From Amphritea balenae (GTDB lineage: Bacteria; Pseudomonadota; Gammaproteobacteria; Pseudomonadales; Balneatricaceae): DNA of 64,000 nt. The stretch is from the NCBI RefSeq assembly GCF_003858655.1, contig NZ_RQXV01000011.1, positions 83,135 through 147,134 on the forward strand. The letters run 5' to 3'. Below the pieces are notes generated by a model. It searched no databases, was not told the DNA's origin, and worked only from the letters and a program-made list of their open reading frames with translations. A program made the position numbers and the translations under genes. This document shows positions 17,996 to 26,877 of this stretch, piece by piece; the first letter of the stretch is position 1, and each line of letters begins with the position of its first letter.

Positions 17996-18481
17996 TTATA
18001 AGGGAAACTTAAGACGTTGATTCATTTTGGCGCAAAATAGCTTACGGGAATTTTTTTCCGGGGCTTTACGAATTGAAGCCCAACAACTATTCAGGCTAGG
18101 AAATTCAGAAAACCTGAGGCTATTGCGCTGATCGACAAGATAAGTGTAACGATAAAAATCTCGTCCGTTCCACAGGGAACCTTCAGTACCATCATTAAGA
18201 CAGAGGTAATATTTAAAGATGTATACCCCGGATTGCTTAGGCCCATTCAGGGTTCGGTAAAAGTTTAATGGTTCTGTACCATACTCATGATGGCCACGTA
18301 ATTGTTTTACATAGCTTTTACAGGTATCAATATCTTTTACCTTGTCATCATAAAACAGTCCTGCCATAGAAACAGGGGTCCCTTTATAGTTAAAGACGGC
18401 TAACAGATAGACATTATTCGGATCAGCTATGGCCCGCAAACTCAGCAGCATCAGACAGAGTAATAAGGTATAGCGATACAT
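17996..18481 (-). CDS. hypothetical secreted protein
   Basis: A 161-residue protein that I do not recognise. Residues 1-19 are a signal peptide (MYRYTLLLCLMLLSLRAIA, cleavage likely before DPNN). The mature part holds five Cys, which suggests disulfides in the periplasm, and is rich in Tyr and Phe. The gene stops only 7 bp before the -35 box of the rpsF promoter, so the ribosomal promoter is pressed against its 3' end. No operon partner is visible. Confidence 0.7.
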   Translation of the reverse strand: MYRYTLLLCLMLLSLRAIADPNNVYLLAVFNYKGTPVSMAGLFYDDKVKDIDTCKSYVKQLRGHHEYGTEPLNFYRTLNGPKQSGVYIFKYYLCLNDGTEGSLWNGRDFYRYTYLVDQRNSLRFSEFPSLNSCWASIRKAPEKNSRKLFCAKMNQRLKFPL

Positions 18482-18668
18482 AGAAGTCCCCCCGAAAACC
18501 TTAACCGATAAAGGTATTCTGTAACCATAGCATTAACCGAAGAAGTTTATCATGTACTTTCCGCCCGTCCAGCGGTGTTCCATAGCACCGGCTAACAACA
18601 TGTAATACAACATCTTTATGCAGGTCCGGTATTATCTGATTGTTTCGCAACAATGCTTCTTCTGATTA

Positions 18669-19565
18669 TCAGCTCCCCCTGTCACTGACACCTTCTAACA
18701 ATAACTGATAAAGCGCATGTGCCGCCGGTCCGGTTTGTACTGTTTTAGGTAAAGCAAGATGAATTGGCACCTGATAACAGGAGCCCCCCAGAATCGATAA
18801 TTGCTTGATATTAGAAGTATCCAGACCAGATAACATATGTTCTGGTACACGACAAAATCCCACCCCTGCATATACCGCTTTCCAGGCATGATAAAAATTA
18901 TCAACGGTGATTCTTTGCTGCGACTTCAACCAGCCTACATTCTGATCATCTTCTTCATTTACACTCCCCAGGTCACGTACAATAATCTGAGTTGCAGTTA
19001 ATAGATCCTCAGCACAAACCGTCTCCTTCTGTGCCAGGCAGTGTTGCCGGGCAACCACAGGCACCATTGTCACCACACCAAAAGCTTCCGCCAGATAATT
19101 CGTCACCGGCAGATTAATAATGGCGATATCCGCTTGCTGTTCTAATACCGCATCACGGGTACTGCTCAATGAGGTTTCCCGTACCTGAACCGACGTCCCT
19201 TTATTAACGCTAAGAAATTTATTCAATGGGCGATATAGCCAGTCAGGATTACAAAGATGATCAATACTCACGGTAATCTCTGACTCAATTCCCTTTGATA
19301 GCTGCCCCCCCAGCATTTCAAGCTCTCGCGCCTGTGCTAATAACGGTTCGGCACGGCGCAACATCGACTTGCCTTCATCAGTCAACACGGCCCTACGTCC
19401 ATCAATCCGGATCAGTGTGACACCTAACTGTTGCTCAAGCTTTTTAACTGCATAGATCAGTGTGGTATGGCTCTTATTCAGGCGTATCGCTGCCCCCTGA
19501 AAGCTGCCGGCCTTGTCTACTTCAAATAGCGTGAGCCATTGGTCCAACGTTGTCTTTAATCTCAT
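18669..19565 (-). CDS. LysR family transcriptional regulator
   Basis: A 298-residue LysR regulator. The N-terminal winged helix-turn-helix spans residues ~8-65 (FEVDKAGSFQGAAIRLNKSH, VKKLEQQLGVTLI, LTDEG) and is unusual in having LNKSHTTLIYAVKKLE in the recognition region. The effector-binding domain follows, with the VQVRETSLSSTRDAVL segment. It is divergent from the ydhR-like gene and its start codon abuts a perfect 15-bp palindrome, a likely autoregulatory site. There is no Shine-Dalgarno before the ATG. Confidence 0.9.
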   Translation of the reverse strand: MRLKTTLDQWLTLFEVDKAGSFQGAAIRLNKSHTTLIYAVKKLEQQLGVTLIRIDGRRAVLTDEGKSMLRRAEPLLAQARELEMLGGQLSKGIESEITVSIDHLCNPDWLYRPLNKFLSVNKGTSVQVRETSLSSTRDAVLEQQADIAIINLPVTNYLAEAFGVVTMVPVVARQHCLAQKETVCAEDLLTATQIIVRDLGSVNEEDDQNVGWLKSQQRITVDNFYHAWKAVYAGVGFCRVPEHMLSGLDTSNIKQLSILGGSCYQVPIHLALPKTVQTGPAAHALYQLLLEGVSDRGS

Positions 19566-19566
19566 G

Positions 19567-19581
19567 GTGTAAATTTTACAC
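19567..19581. promoter_or_regulatory. palindromic operator, probably for the LysR regulator
   Basis: GTGTAAATTTTACAC is a perfect 7+1+7 palindrome that contains the T-N11-A pattern of LysR binding sites. It begins one base upstream of the regulator's ATG and lies 131 bp from the divergent ydhR-like gene. Its position over the ribosome-binding zone would let bound protein block expression of its own gene. Confidence 0.6.
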
Positions 19582-19712
19582 AGTTATTAGCAGTTTTATG
19601 AACTTTATATTGCATTTTATCGACGTATCATCAACTCATCTCCAGAGTTTAAGGACAACCACTTTAACTTCCAGAGTAAAAAATTAACGAACTCAGCGAC
19701 AAGGTATTAACG

Positions 19713-20027
19713 ATGAAAACATTACTGCAGGTAGATTTTGATTATCAGGGACCATTTGGTGAAGTCATGAGCGATGCTCTTAAAGAACTGGCTGCGACTA
19801 TCAACAACGAACCCGGCATGATCTGGAAACTCTGGACTGAAAATGAAAAAACTCAACAAGCAGGCGGTGTCTATCTGTTTGAAAGCGAGGAGACTGCGCA
19901 AGCCTATCTAGAGATGCATACCGCTCGCCTAACGACGATGGGTATTCCCAACGTTCAGGGGCAAGTATTCAATATTAATGAATCACTCTCAGCCATTAAC
20001 CAGGGCCCGTTTAACTTGAGCTCTTAA
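19713..20027 (+). CDS. ydhR: YdhR-type putative monooxygenase
   Basis: A 104-residue protein of the YdhR family, small dimeric alpha+beta barrel (ferredoxin-like) proteins related to ActVA-Orf6/YgiN monooxygenases. MKTLLQVDFDYQGPFGE, PGMIWKLWTENE and GGVYLFESEETAQAYL are the characteristic family segments. The physiological substrate of YdhR is unknown; a role with aromatic compounds has been proposed. Its divergent LysR neighbour is the probable regulator, and the membrane protein gene 72 bp downstream may be co-transcribed. Confidence 0.9.
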   Translation: MKTLLQVDFDYQGPFGEVMSDALKELAATINNEPGMIWKLWTENEKTQQAGGVYLFESEETAQAYLEMHTARLTTMGIPNVQGQVFNINESLSAINQGPFNLSS

Positions 20028-20099
20028 GTTTAACGGCCTATGCCCGGACTAAATTCCGGGCTCTATCTGAATATGCACCTATACGGGGGCTAAATCTAA

Positions 20100-20483
20100 A
20101 TGAGTAACAAAACATTCTTAACTATTCATAGCGCTATATATGCGAGCTTTGCTATCGCGCTGTTCTTTGTACCGGCCCTGTTATGGCCCCTATACGGCGT
20201 CAGCGTTAGCGATCCAAACGCTTACTTCCTGTCCCAGCACAACAGCATATTTCTCGGCGGATTAGCGGTTATCAGTTTCCAGTTCCGGGATATTGAGTCT
20301 GACAACCCGATGGCCGGAAAGCTATTTAAAGGGTTAATGTGGACCAACATCTTTGGTCTGTTCATCACTCTTTACGCTTGTATAACAGGTACATTTACAG
20401 GCTTCGGCTGGTCCGACCCGGCTTTTTTTGGCTTACTGGCTATACTCAGCTTCCGTCAGTTACAAAAAACTAACAACAGTTAA
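20100..20483 (+). CDS. small four-helix membrane protein
   Basis: A 127-residue protein with four hydrophobic segments (about residues 9-28, 45-60, 78-98 and 105-118). The pattern FVPALLWPLYGVSVSDPNAYFLSQ ... FLGGLAV is like that of small uncharacterised inner membrane proteins found in many marine bacteria; I cannot name the family with confidence. It follows the ydhR-like gene and ends at a bidirectional terminator shared with osmC. Confidence 0.72.
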   Translation: MSNKTFLTIHSAIYASFAIALFFVPALLWPLYGVSVSDPNAYFLSQHNSIFLGGLAVISFQFRDIESDNPMAGKLFKGLMWTNIFGLFITLYACITGTFTGFGWSDPAFFGLLAILSFRQLQKTNNS

Positions 20484-20510
20484 CAGAAAACCAGATACTG
20501 CCATAAAACA

Positions 20511-20533
20511 AAAAACCGCCAACAGGCGGTTTT
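20511..20533. terminator. bidirectional intrinsic terminator
   Basis: The stem AACCGCC/GGCGGTT with an AACA loop is flanked by A on the left and T on the right. It separates the convergent membrane protein and OsmC genes. Confidence 0.82.
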
Positions 20534-20552
20534 GTTCTAACTACTGTCGAAT

Positions 20553-20960
20553 TTATTCGACCTCTTTAATCTCATAGCTGTGGGTAATCTCTACCCCGCC
20601 TTTCTCCAGCATCAGTGATGCAGAGCAATACTGTTCAGCAGACAGTTTAACTGCCCGCTCAACATGCTTCTCTTTAAGACCACGACCAGATACCACAAAC
20701 TTCACATGGATCTTTGTGAAAACCGCCGGTACTTCATCTGCACGCTCAGCATCGATCTCAGCAACGCAATCTACAACATCCTGACGGGTTTTCTTCAGAA
20801 TACCGATTACATCGTAGGAGGTGCAGCCACCTAAACCCAGCAATATCATTTCCATCGGGCGAGGGCCCTGTTTCAACTCACCATCAAGGGTGATATCAAA
20901 ACCTGAACCAGTGGTACCTTTGAAACGAACATCGCCGTCCCATTTAACTTTTGCTTGCAT
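20553..20960 (-). CDS. OsmC family peroxiredoxin-like protein (YhfA type)
   Basis: A 135-residue OsmC/Ohr-fold protein. The two reactive cysteines are visible in LGLGGCTSYDV (Cys46) and AEQYCSASLML (Cys111). Closest in size and motif to E. coli YhfA. Members reduce organic or lipid peroxides, with lipoyl or thiol reductants in the Ohr/OsmC branches; the YhfA branch is not well characterised. It is convergent with the membrane protein gene and lies beside trpC with a repeat-like region in between. Confidence 0.9.
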   Translation of the reverse strand: MQAKVKWDGDVRFKGTTGSGFDITLDGELKQGPRPMEMILLGLGGCTSYDVIGILKKTRQDVVDCVAEIDAERADEVPAVFTKIHVKFVVSGRGLKEKHVERAVKLSAEQYCSASLMLEKGGVEITHSYEIKEVE

Positions 20961-21032
20961 AGTAACTTCTCAATAATCTTTACAATTCTTATATTGCATC
21001 CAGTAATAACGAGGATTTACGTTTGAGAGCAA

Positions 21033-21157
21033 GGCAAATTTTTTCGAAAAAGCGGAGCTTACTGCTGTAAGTACTCGCTTTGCTCGCCCTCCGGGCCGCC
21101 CTTTGAGCGTTGTAACAGTAAACTGTTGCTGAGCATTTTGAGAAAAAATTTAACGCC
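21033..21157. repeat. imperfect inverted repeat between trpC and osmC
   Basis: Arms AAATTTTTTC (21036-21045) and GAAAAAATTT (21142-21151) are exact inverse complements, flanked by GGC and GCC. The interior has further partial pairings (TTACTGCTGTAA; CAGTAAACTG). The ~125-bp size and form recall small non-coding repeated elements of marine gammaproteobacteria. I saw no second copy in this window. Confidence 0.45.
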
Positions 21158-21177
21158 GCTATCGAGCGTAAAGACCG

Positions 21178-21996
21178 TTATTTAGCAAATAGCTCAGCAA
21201 GTTTCTGACCTGGCTCATCCGCCCGCATAAAGGCTTCACCCACCAGGAAACTATCCACATTGTGTTCACGCATCGCAATCACATCATCACGATTCAGAAT
21301 ACCGCTTTCGGTCACTACAATACGGTCATCCGGAATCATATCCAGTAGCTCATAAGTGTGCTCCAGGGTTACTTCAAAACTGTGAAGATCACGGTTATTG
21401 ATACCCACCAGCTTATTACCTAGTGGCAGCGAACGCAGCAGTTCTGCTTTGTTATGCACTTCGATCAGCACATCCATACCTAAGTCAATTGCCAGAGCAT
21501 TCAGATCAGCCATCTGCTGATCTTCCAGTGCCGCTACAATCAACAGAATGCAGTCAGCACCCATTGCGCGCGCTTCATACACCTGATACGTATCGACAAT
21601 GAAATCCTTACGTATAATCGGCAGTGAACAGGCGGCCCGGGCTTCCATCAGGTAAGCTTCGCTGCCCTGAAAATAGTCCGCATCGGTCAGTACTGATAAA
21701 CAGCTGGCACCACCCGCCTCATAAGATCGGGCAATATCGGCCGGGATAAAAGGATCACGGATTACCCCTTTAGACGGGCTGGCCTTCTTCGCTTCAGCAA
21801 TGATTGCCGAACGACCTTCAGCCAGGGCTTTTTCCATATTAGCAACAAAGCCGCGGGGATCAGTTGCACTGCCTTTCTGATCTTCGATCTGCGCTTTCAG
21901 GTCAGCGATACTGACCTTCGGCTGACGCTCAGCCACTTCTTCATGCTTACGGGCAATGATTTTCTTGAGGATGGTTGGAGTATCTGGATTGCTCAT
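21178..21996 (-). CDS. trpC: indole-3-glycerol phosphate synthase
   Basis: A 272-residue (beta/alpha)8 barrel that closes the indole ring in tryptophan synthesis. Diagnostic segments: [17 protein letters not shown] near residue 67 (catalytic Lys and phosphate loop), [32 protein letters not shown] (second catalytic Lys), [13 protein letters not shown] and VTESGI. It is monofunctional, not fused to TrpF as in enterics. It lies 6 bp after trpD. Confidence 0.97.
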   Translation of the reverse strand: MSNPDTPTILKKIIARKHEEVAERQPKVSIADLKAQIEDQKGSATDPRGFVANMEKALAEGRSAIIAEAKKASPSKGVIRDPFIPADIARSYEAGGASCLSVLTDADYFQGSEAYLMEARAACSLPIIRKDFIVDTYQVYEARAMGADCILLIVAALEDQQMADLNALAIDLGMDVLIEVHNKAELLRSLPLGNKLVGINNRDLHSFEVTLEHTYELLDMIPDDRIVVTESGILNRDDVIAMREHNVDSFLVGEAFMRADEPGQKLAELFAK

Positions 21997-22002
21997 TATT
22001 CT

Positions 22003-23028
22003 TTATTCGCCCTTAAACGCTTGCGTAAATTCAGCCAGCTGTTTCATTTTCGCTGCAGCTGCACCGCTGAGGATAGTCTGCTTCGCCTTAGCAACACCAG
22101 CAGCAAGACTCTCAGCCAGATCTGCCGCATAGATTGCAGCACCCGCATTCAGCGCGATCATATCAACCGCCTTCATATTTTCACCGGCAAATGCAGCTTC
22201 AATCAGCGCCCGGCTTTCAGCAGAGCTGTTAACCTGAAGGCCATCTAAAGACTGAACCTGCAGTCCGGCATCGACAGCGTTGATCGTATACTCACTGATC
22301 GCACCATCCTTCAGCTCAGCGACAAAAGAGTTTGCCGCCAGACTGATCTCATCCAGCCCATCGCCTGCATGTACGACCAATGCATGTTTAGCACCCAGTG
22401 CCTGTAGTGCTTCTGCCATAGGGCGACACAACGACTTATCAAATACGCCTAACAGATAATGTTTAGCTGATGCCGGATTTGTCAGCGGACCCAGAATATT
22501 AAACAGCGTACGCAGCCCCATCTCTTTACGAGGGCCAATAGCATACTTCATTGCACTGTGGTGCTGCGGTGCGAACATAAAGCCGACACCGACCTCATCA
22601 ATACAGCGACCTACCTGCTCCGGCGTAATCGCCAGATTAACACCTGCCGCTTCCAGTAGATCCGCGGCACCTGAGCTGGAAGACACCGAACGGTTACCAT
22701 GTTTAGCAACATGACCACCGGCAGCTGCAACCACAAAAGAGGAAGCACTGGATACGTTAAACAGGTTTGAACCATCACCGCCGGTACCCACAATGTCCAC
22801 AGCGTTTTCAGCCTGCACGGTGACCGGAATGGCAAGCGCACGCATACCATCGGCTGCGCCGGTAATTTCAGCAACGGACTCGCCTTTCATACGCAGTGCT
22901 ATTAATAGCCCGCCAATTTGAGCATCCGTTGCATTGCCGGTCATGATTTGATTCATTACGGCTTTCATCTGTTCTGCCGTCAGGTCCTGACGATCGACGA
23001 CCTTAGTCAGCGCTTGTTGAATATCCAT
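22003..23028 (-). CDS. trpD: anthranilate phosphoribosyltransferase
   Basis: A 341-residue enzyme that joins anthranilate to PRPP. The PRPP-binding motif [18 protein letters not shown] lies near residue 82, [19 protein letters not shown] near residue 108, and GPLTNPA near residue 165. It is the stand-alone form, not fused to TrpG. It lies 23 bp after trpG and 6 bp before trpC. Confidence 0.97.
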   Translation of the reverse strand: MDIQQALTKVVDRQDLTAEQMKAVMNQIMTGNATDAQIGGLLIALRMKGESVAEITGAADGMRALAIPVTVQAENAVDIVGTGGDGSNLFNVSSASSFVVAAAGGHVAKHGNRSVSSSSGAADLLEAAGVNLAITPEQVGRCIDEVGVGFMFAPQHHSAMKYAIGPRKEMGLRTLFNILGPLTNPASAKHYLLGVFDKSLCRPMAEALQALGAKHALVVHAGDGLDEISLAANSFVAELKDGAISEYTINAVDAGLQVQSLDGLQVNSSAESRALIEAAFAGENMKAVDMIALNAGAAIYAADLAESLAAGVAKAKQTILSGAAAAKMKQLAEFTQAFKGE

Positions 23029-23051
23029 CGCGTTGTTACCTGCTTCTCTTA

Positions 23052-23633
23052 TTATTTGCGCTTTAAAAAATTAGCCAGAAGATCATGACCCTGCTGGGTC
23101 AGAATCGATTCTGGGTGGAACTGAACCCCTTCAATATCCAGCTCTTTATGGCGTACGCCCATGATCTCATCCATGGAACCATCTTCATTCTGGGTCCAGG
23201 AGGTGATTTCCAGGCAGTCTGGCAGCGTCTCTTTATCAATGACCAGAGAGTGGTAACGGGTTACAGACACAGGGTTCTCCAACCCTTCGAATACTCCGGT
23301 GTTATTGTGATACACCGGCGATACCTTACCGTGCATAACCTGACGGGCACGAATTACATCACCGCCAAACGCCTGTCCCATACTCTGATGTCCAAGACAG
23401 ATACCAAAGATAGGTAATTTACCGGCAAAATGATTAATTGCCGCCACTGATACTCCCGCTTCATTAGGGGTACAAGGTCCGGGAGAGATCACCAGTTGAT
23501 CCGGATTCAGGGCTTCAATCTGCTCAATAGTAATCTCATCATTACGGTGCACCTGGACATCGGCGCCCAGCTCACCCAGATATTGCACGACGTTATAGGT
23601 AAAAGAGTCGTAGTTATCGATCATTAACAGCAT
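23052..23633 (-). CDS. trpG: anthranilate synthase glutamine amidotransferase component
   Basis: A 193-residue class I glutamine amidotransferase. [40 protein letters not shown] (nucleophile Cys near residue 79) and the catalytic HPE in [11 protein letters not shown] are all visible. It supplies ammonia to TrpE, and in many gammaproteobacteria also to PabB. It leads the trpG-D-C operon; trpE is not within reach here, as in pseudomonads. Two direct TTAATGTTC copies lie upstream of the start at about 23655-23676. Confidence 0.95.
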   Translation of the reverse strand: MLLMIDNYDSFTYNVVQYLGELGADVQVHRNDEITIEQIEALNPDQLVISPGPCTPNEAGVSVAAINHFAGKLPIFGICLGHQSMGQAFGGDVIRARQVMHGKVSPVYHNNTGVFEGLENPVSVTRYHSLVIDKETLPDCLEITSWTQNEDGSMDEIMGVRHKELDIEGVQFHPESILTQQGHDLLANFLKRK

Positions 23634-24007
23634 ATCGGACCTGGCCTGTTGAATTCAGAACATTAAACGGAACATTAAAAGAAAGAGCCGGTAATACTAC
23701 CCCAAGCGAGAACAGGTTCATATATAGGTGAAAAGCCTTAACGCAATAATATTGTTTATCAGAAACAATTCTCGCACTGAAAGTTGCTGAAGTTAGATAG
23801 TAACAATTTGAGTCTGCTACGCTAAACATCAGATATTAAGCAACTTTTTACCAAATGTTTCAGCTTAATTTCAGGTTAGCTGGATATAGTGAACACAGAT
23901 TAAGTAAGTAACACATCGGCGACTATAAACCGGTCAGCTTATGAATAAGACAAATACATAGCGTCATTAAGCCAAAAACATTAACAAAAGATCAGGGGCC
24001 GTAAGAA
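23634..24007. other. divergent intergenic region between trpG and the YHS operon
   Basis: These 374 bp have no convincing gene. They hold two direct copies of TTAATGTTC (read on the minus strand) close to trpG, a 7-bp inverted repeat ATTGTTT/AAACAAT at 23751-23769, and a possible trpG promoter TTGCGT-N16-TATATG on the minus strand near 23728-23755. No Trp-rich leader peptide or attenuator was seen. Confidence 0.5.
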
Positions 24008-24472
24008 ATGAAAACGTTAGTTAACCGAAAAAACACTTTTAGCTCGCTGTTCACGCTCCTGTTAGTGATGTTTTCATTCCAGGCTCAAGCGAAAGACCCG
24101 ATCTATACATCCTTCTTTAGCAACGTAGCCGTGTCAGGCTATGACACTGTTGCCTATTTCACCGACAACAAAGCCACTAAAGGTAGCAGCAAGTATGTCA
24201 CAGAGTATCAGGGCGCCCAGTGGCAGTTCAAAAACGCTGACAACCTGGCGGCCTTTAAAGCGGAACCTGAAAAGTACGCACCTCAGTACGGTGGTTATTG
24301 CGCCTGGGCTGTGGCCAGCAATGATACAGCGTCCGGTGATCCGCAACAGTGGACTGTTGAAGACGGCAAGCTCTACCTGAATTACAACGCTAACATTCAG
24401 GCTAAATGGCTGAAAGACAAGTCCAATCTGATCGAACAGGCTGATAACAACTGGCCGGCGGTTATCCGTTAA
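24008..24472 (+). CDS. YHS domain protein, secreted
   Basis: A 154-residue protein with a signal peptide (residues 1-28, cleavage after FQAQA) and a YHS domain: VAVSGYDTVAYFTDNKATKGS, YQGAQWQFKNADNLAAFKAEPEKYAPQYGGYCAWAV (key parts SGYDTVAYF, FKAEPEKYAPQYGGYCAW). The YHS fold is a small metal-binding-like domain; this secreted form is widespread in marine Proteobacteria, usually without known function. It is the first gene of a seven-gene run that ends at 29,585, with a 42-bp gap to the next gene. Confidence 0.88.
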   Translation: MKTLVNRKNTFSSLFTLLLVMFSFQAQAKDPIYTSFFSNVAVSGYDTVAYFTDNKATKGSSKYVTEYQGAQWQFKNADNLAAFKAEPEKYAPQYGGYCAWAVASNDTASGDPQQWTVEDGKLYLNYNANIQAKWLKDKSNLIEQADNNWPAVIR

Positions 24473-24514
24473 ACCCAGGCTCTGCTAATAACATTTAATA
24501 TTTAAGGATCTGCC

Positions 24515-25024
24515 ATGAAATCTCGAATCATCTCTATCGCCAGCTGGGTCATCGTTCTCTGGATTGCAAAAGTATTCCTGGGCTCACTGCCTTATAAATT
24601 CACCAATCATCCTGATACCCAGCATATTTTTTCTACCATCGGTGGCTGGATGAGTAATACAGTTTCTACAGGTTTAGGTAACTGGTTCACCCAATACGGT
24701 GCTTACGCGGTAGGTTCTGCCGAACTGATTGTGTCTGTCATCCTGTTGCTACCGGCAATTTTCTTTATCCTGAAAAAACTCAACCTGATTGGAAAGATGC
24801 CTGAGCGAGCAATAATTCACAGCATCGGTGGCATTATGGCTTCAGCAGTCATGCTGGGGGCAGTATTTTTCCATCTTGCAACACCTCTAGGTATTGTCGT
24901 GCTACATAACGGTCAGAGCGATAACGGATCACTGTTCTATGCTGCAGTTTCAATTCTGGTTCTGGGCTTTACAATGGCTCTGGTTAACTTTACCCACTGG
25001 CGTTCGCTTAAGTCGGCCAGCTAA
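24515..25024 (+). CDS. DoxX-like inner membrane protein
   Basis: A 169-residue membrane protein with four hydrophobic segments (about residues 5-25, 65-90, 106-130 and 138-158) and an AAGGA Shine-Dalgarno. FLGSLPYKFTNHPDTQHIFSTIG and YAVGSAELIVSVILLLPA fit the DoxX/DUF417-like group. The pairing of a secreted YHS protein with such a membrane protein is seen in several genomes. Exact family uncertain. A 71-bp gap separates it from the first ATP-grasp gene. Confidence 0.75.
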   Translation: MKSRIISIASWVIVLWIAKVFLGSLPYKFTNHPDTQHIFSTIGGWMSNTVSTGLGNWFTQYGAYAVGSAELIVSVILLLPAIFFILKKLNLIGKMPERAIIHSIGGIMASAVMLGAVFFHLATPLGIVVLHNGQSDNGSLFYAAVSILVLGFTMALVNFTHWRSLKSAS

Positions 25025-25095
25025 GCTGCCGCTACATTATTGATTGGTTACACTTTTATTAGTCAACATAAGCCACAGAGAGCTAACTGACTTTT

Positions 25096-25944
25096 ATGAT
25101 TATTCGAATAGTATTAGTAATTTCATATATTGCTTCCTGCATCCGGTTGAGAGCTAAGCCATGGCGCTACTTTCAACTGAATGCTGACTATTTCAATAAG
25201 GAAAAAGGGCTCTATTCCAAGCAGGATATAAATGACCTGATTCCTGAGCAGTGGCGCCTGAATCAGTGGATAGATAAAGCTACGAAAGAAACTAAAGATA
25301 AACCTGAGATTACAGCTGATGCCTACCCGGTTTTTGTTAAACCTGAATGGGGCCAGAACTCACAAGGCATACGACGGGCCGACAATCCAGAACAGTTAAC
25401 CCGGATCAGGGCCCAACGGGATAACAGTCAGCCAGTTCAGTATCTGATACAGGAAGCTGCAAAAGGTAAAATAGAGTTTGAAATTTTTGCCATTCCCTGT
25501 GATCAGTCAGCTGATCGTTACGCCATGCTGTCGGTAACTCAGGTAGTAAACCATAGCGACGATGATTACCCGATTAACGGTATCTATAACCAGCAAACCG
25601 AGTATCTGGATATCACCCGCTCACTGAGCCTGGAGCAACTTGAGCAACTATGGGGATATCTTAAAGCGATCGGGCGCTTCAGAATCTCCCGTGTCGGAGT
25701 TCGCGCCGACTCGATAGAGCTGCTGATCGCCGGTGACTTTAAAGTGATTGAGATCAACCTGTTTCTGCCAATGCCCTTGGTGCTACTGACCTCAAACACA
25801 GGTACCCGAGAGAAGTACAAGACCGCTCTGAGATGCACCTGGCTTCTGGCAAAAAACACGAAAACACTGCCAAATATCAAGAAAGAACCGGTCATATTTT
25901 TTAAGAAGCTCGCTTTTATCCGACGTACAAATCGAACCGATTAA
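25096..25944 (+). CDS. ATP-grasp family protein 1
   Basis: A 282-residue protein. A hydrophobic, basic N-terminus (residues 1-25) may anchor it to the membrane. The ATP-grasp elements are FVKPEWGQNSQGIRRADN near residue 80 (ATP-binding Lys and glycine loop), YLIQEAAKGKIEFEIFAI near residue 117 and the metal-binding FKVIEINLFLPMP near residue 215. ATP-grasp enzymes join a carboxylate to an amine or thiol through an acyl phosphate. The substrate is unknown. A second ATP-grasp gene follows after 24 bp, which suggests two successive ligations or a heteromer. Confidence 0.85.
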   Translation: MIIRIVLVISYIASCIRLRAKPWRYFQLNADYFNKEKGLYSKQDINDLIPEQWRLNQWIDKATKETKDKPEITADAYPVFVKPEWGQNSQGIRRADNPEQLTRIRAQRDNSQPVQYLIQEAAKGKIEFEIFAIPCDQSADRYAMLSVTQVVNHSDDDYPINGIYNQQTEYLDITRSLSLEQLEQLWGYLKAIGRFRISRVGVRADSIELLIAGDFKVIEINLFLPMPLVLLTSNTGTREKYKTALRCTWLLAKNTKTLPNIKKEPVIFFKKLAFIRRTNRTD

Positions 25945-25968
25945 GGCTATCTAGTAAGGACATATCTG

Positions 25969-26877
25969 ATGCAAGCAATTAAGAAAGCGATCTACAGCTG
26001 GATCAGCCAGAAGTATATGAATGGCTGTAGTAGCTATAACAACCTTGAAGTCCGAAAGAGCTGTCGTTCAAAGGAACAGGCCCGCGCCGTGTTTGATAAA
26101 GGTAATGTTCCCCATGCCAAAGGTCTGATCTTTTTTAACCCGTTAAAAGCCCACAGTTTTGCTAAGCAGCATGGCTTCCCGTTGGTAATAAAGCCTAACG
26201 TCAGTGGTTATTCCCGTGGCAGCTATTTCCCGATTAATAACTTCCGTGAACTCTGGAAAGCGATCTTCCTGGCTAAGATATGGTGGCCAACAACCGTCGT
26301 TGAGCAATACCTGAAAGGCTGTAATTACCGAGTCGTGGCAATTAAGGGTGAGCTGATGTCTGTCATTGAGCGCTACCCGCCAACAGTAACCGGCGATGGC
26401 ACACAAAGTATCGGCACACTAATCGATGAAGAGAACGCCGTACGGGCAGCGATGAAACTGCACCCGACTATCTACCCGATTCAGAAAAACGAACAGACCA
26501 TTAACTATCTGAAAAAACAAAACCTTAATATGGACTCAGTGCCAGCTAAAGGTGAGGTCATTACGCTGTTCTATCGTATATCACTGGCCCCGGGCGGCAC
26601 CGTCAGGACAGTAGAAAAAAGCACCATTCCCGAAGACAACAAACAGCTGTTTCTCGATGTACTGGAGATGTTCGACGCTAACATTCTGGGGATCGATGTA
26701 ATTTTTGAGAAAGGTATCGAACATTCCTATAAAGATCAGAAATGTATCTTTCTCGAGGTTAACTCCCGCCCCTACCTGAAGATGCACGATTACCCTCGCT
26801 TTGGTGAGAAAGAGGATCTGACCCCCTATTTCCAAAAGCTTGATCAACTCGAAATAAGCAACGCAGATACCTACTGA
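25969..26877 (+). CDS. ATP-grasp family protein 2, cyanophycin-synthetase/GshF-like
   Basis: A 302-residue ATP-grasp ligase. The N-terminal CRSKEQARAVFDKGNVPHAKG resembles the entry to the ATP-grasp domain in cyanophycin synthetase and GshF. FPLVIKPNVSGYSRGSYF holds the ATP-binding Lys, VVEQYLKGCNYRVVAIKG the second ATP-binding strand, and RYPPTVTGDGTQSIGTLIDEEN the family's typical GDG loop; FLEVNSRP carries the metal-binding Glu and Asn. It probably ligates amino acids or peptides. AAGGA precedes the start and its TGA overlaps the ATG of the next gene. Confidence 0.88.
   Translation: MQAIKKAIYSWISQKYMNGCSSYNNLEVRKSCRSKEQARAVFDKGNVPHAKGLIFFNPLKAHSFAKQHGFPLVIKPNVSGYSRGSYFPINNFRELWKAIFLAKIWWPTTVVEQYLKGCNYRVVAIKGELMSVIERYPPTVTGDGTQSIGTLIDEENAVRAAMKLHPTIYPIQKNEQTINYLKKQNLNMDSVPAKGEVITLFYRISLAPGGTVRTVEKSTIPEDNKQLFLDVLEMFDANILGIDVIFEKGIEHSYKDQKCIFLEVNSRPYLKMHDYPRFGEKEDLTPYFQKLDQLEISNADTY

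Noticed and set aside
23614..23829. 71-codon frame upstream of trpG as a leader peptide
   Set aside because: It overlaps the trpG start in another frame, has no Trp cluster and no attenuator hairpin with T run, so it is not supported as a trp leader.
25096..26877. Reading the two ATP-grasp genes as one frameshifted gene
   Set aside because: Each has a full set of ATP-grasp motifs, its own start (the second with AAGGA) and a 24-bp gap, so they are two genes.
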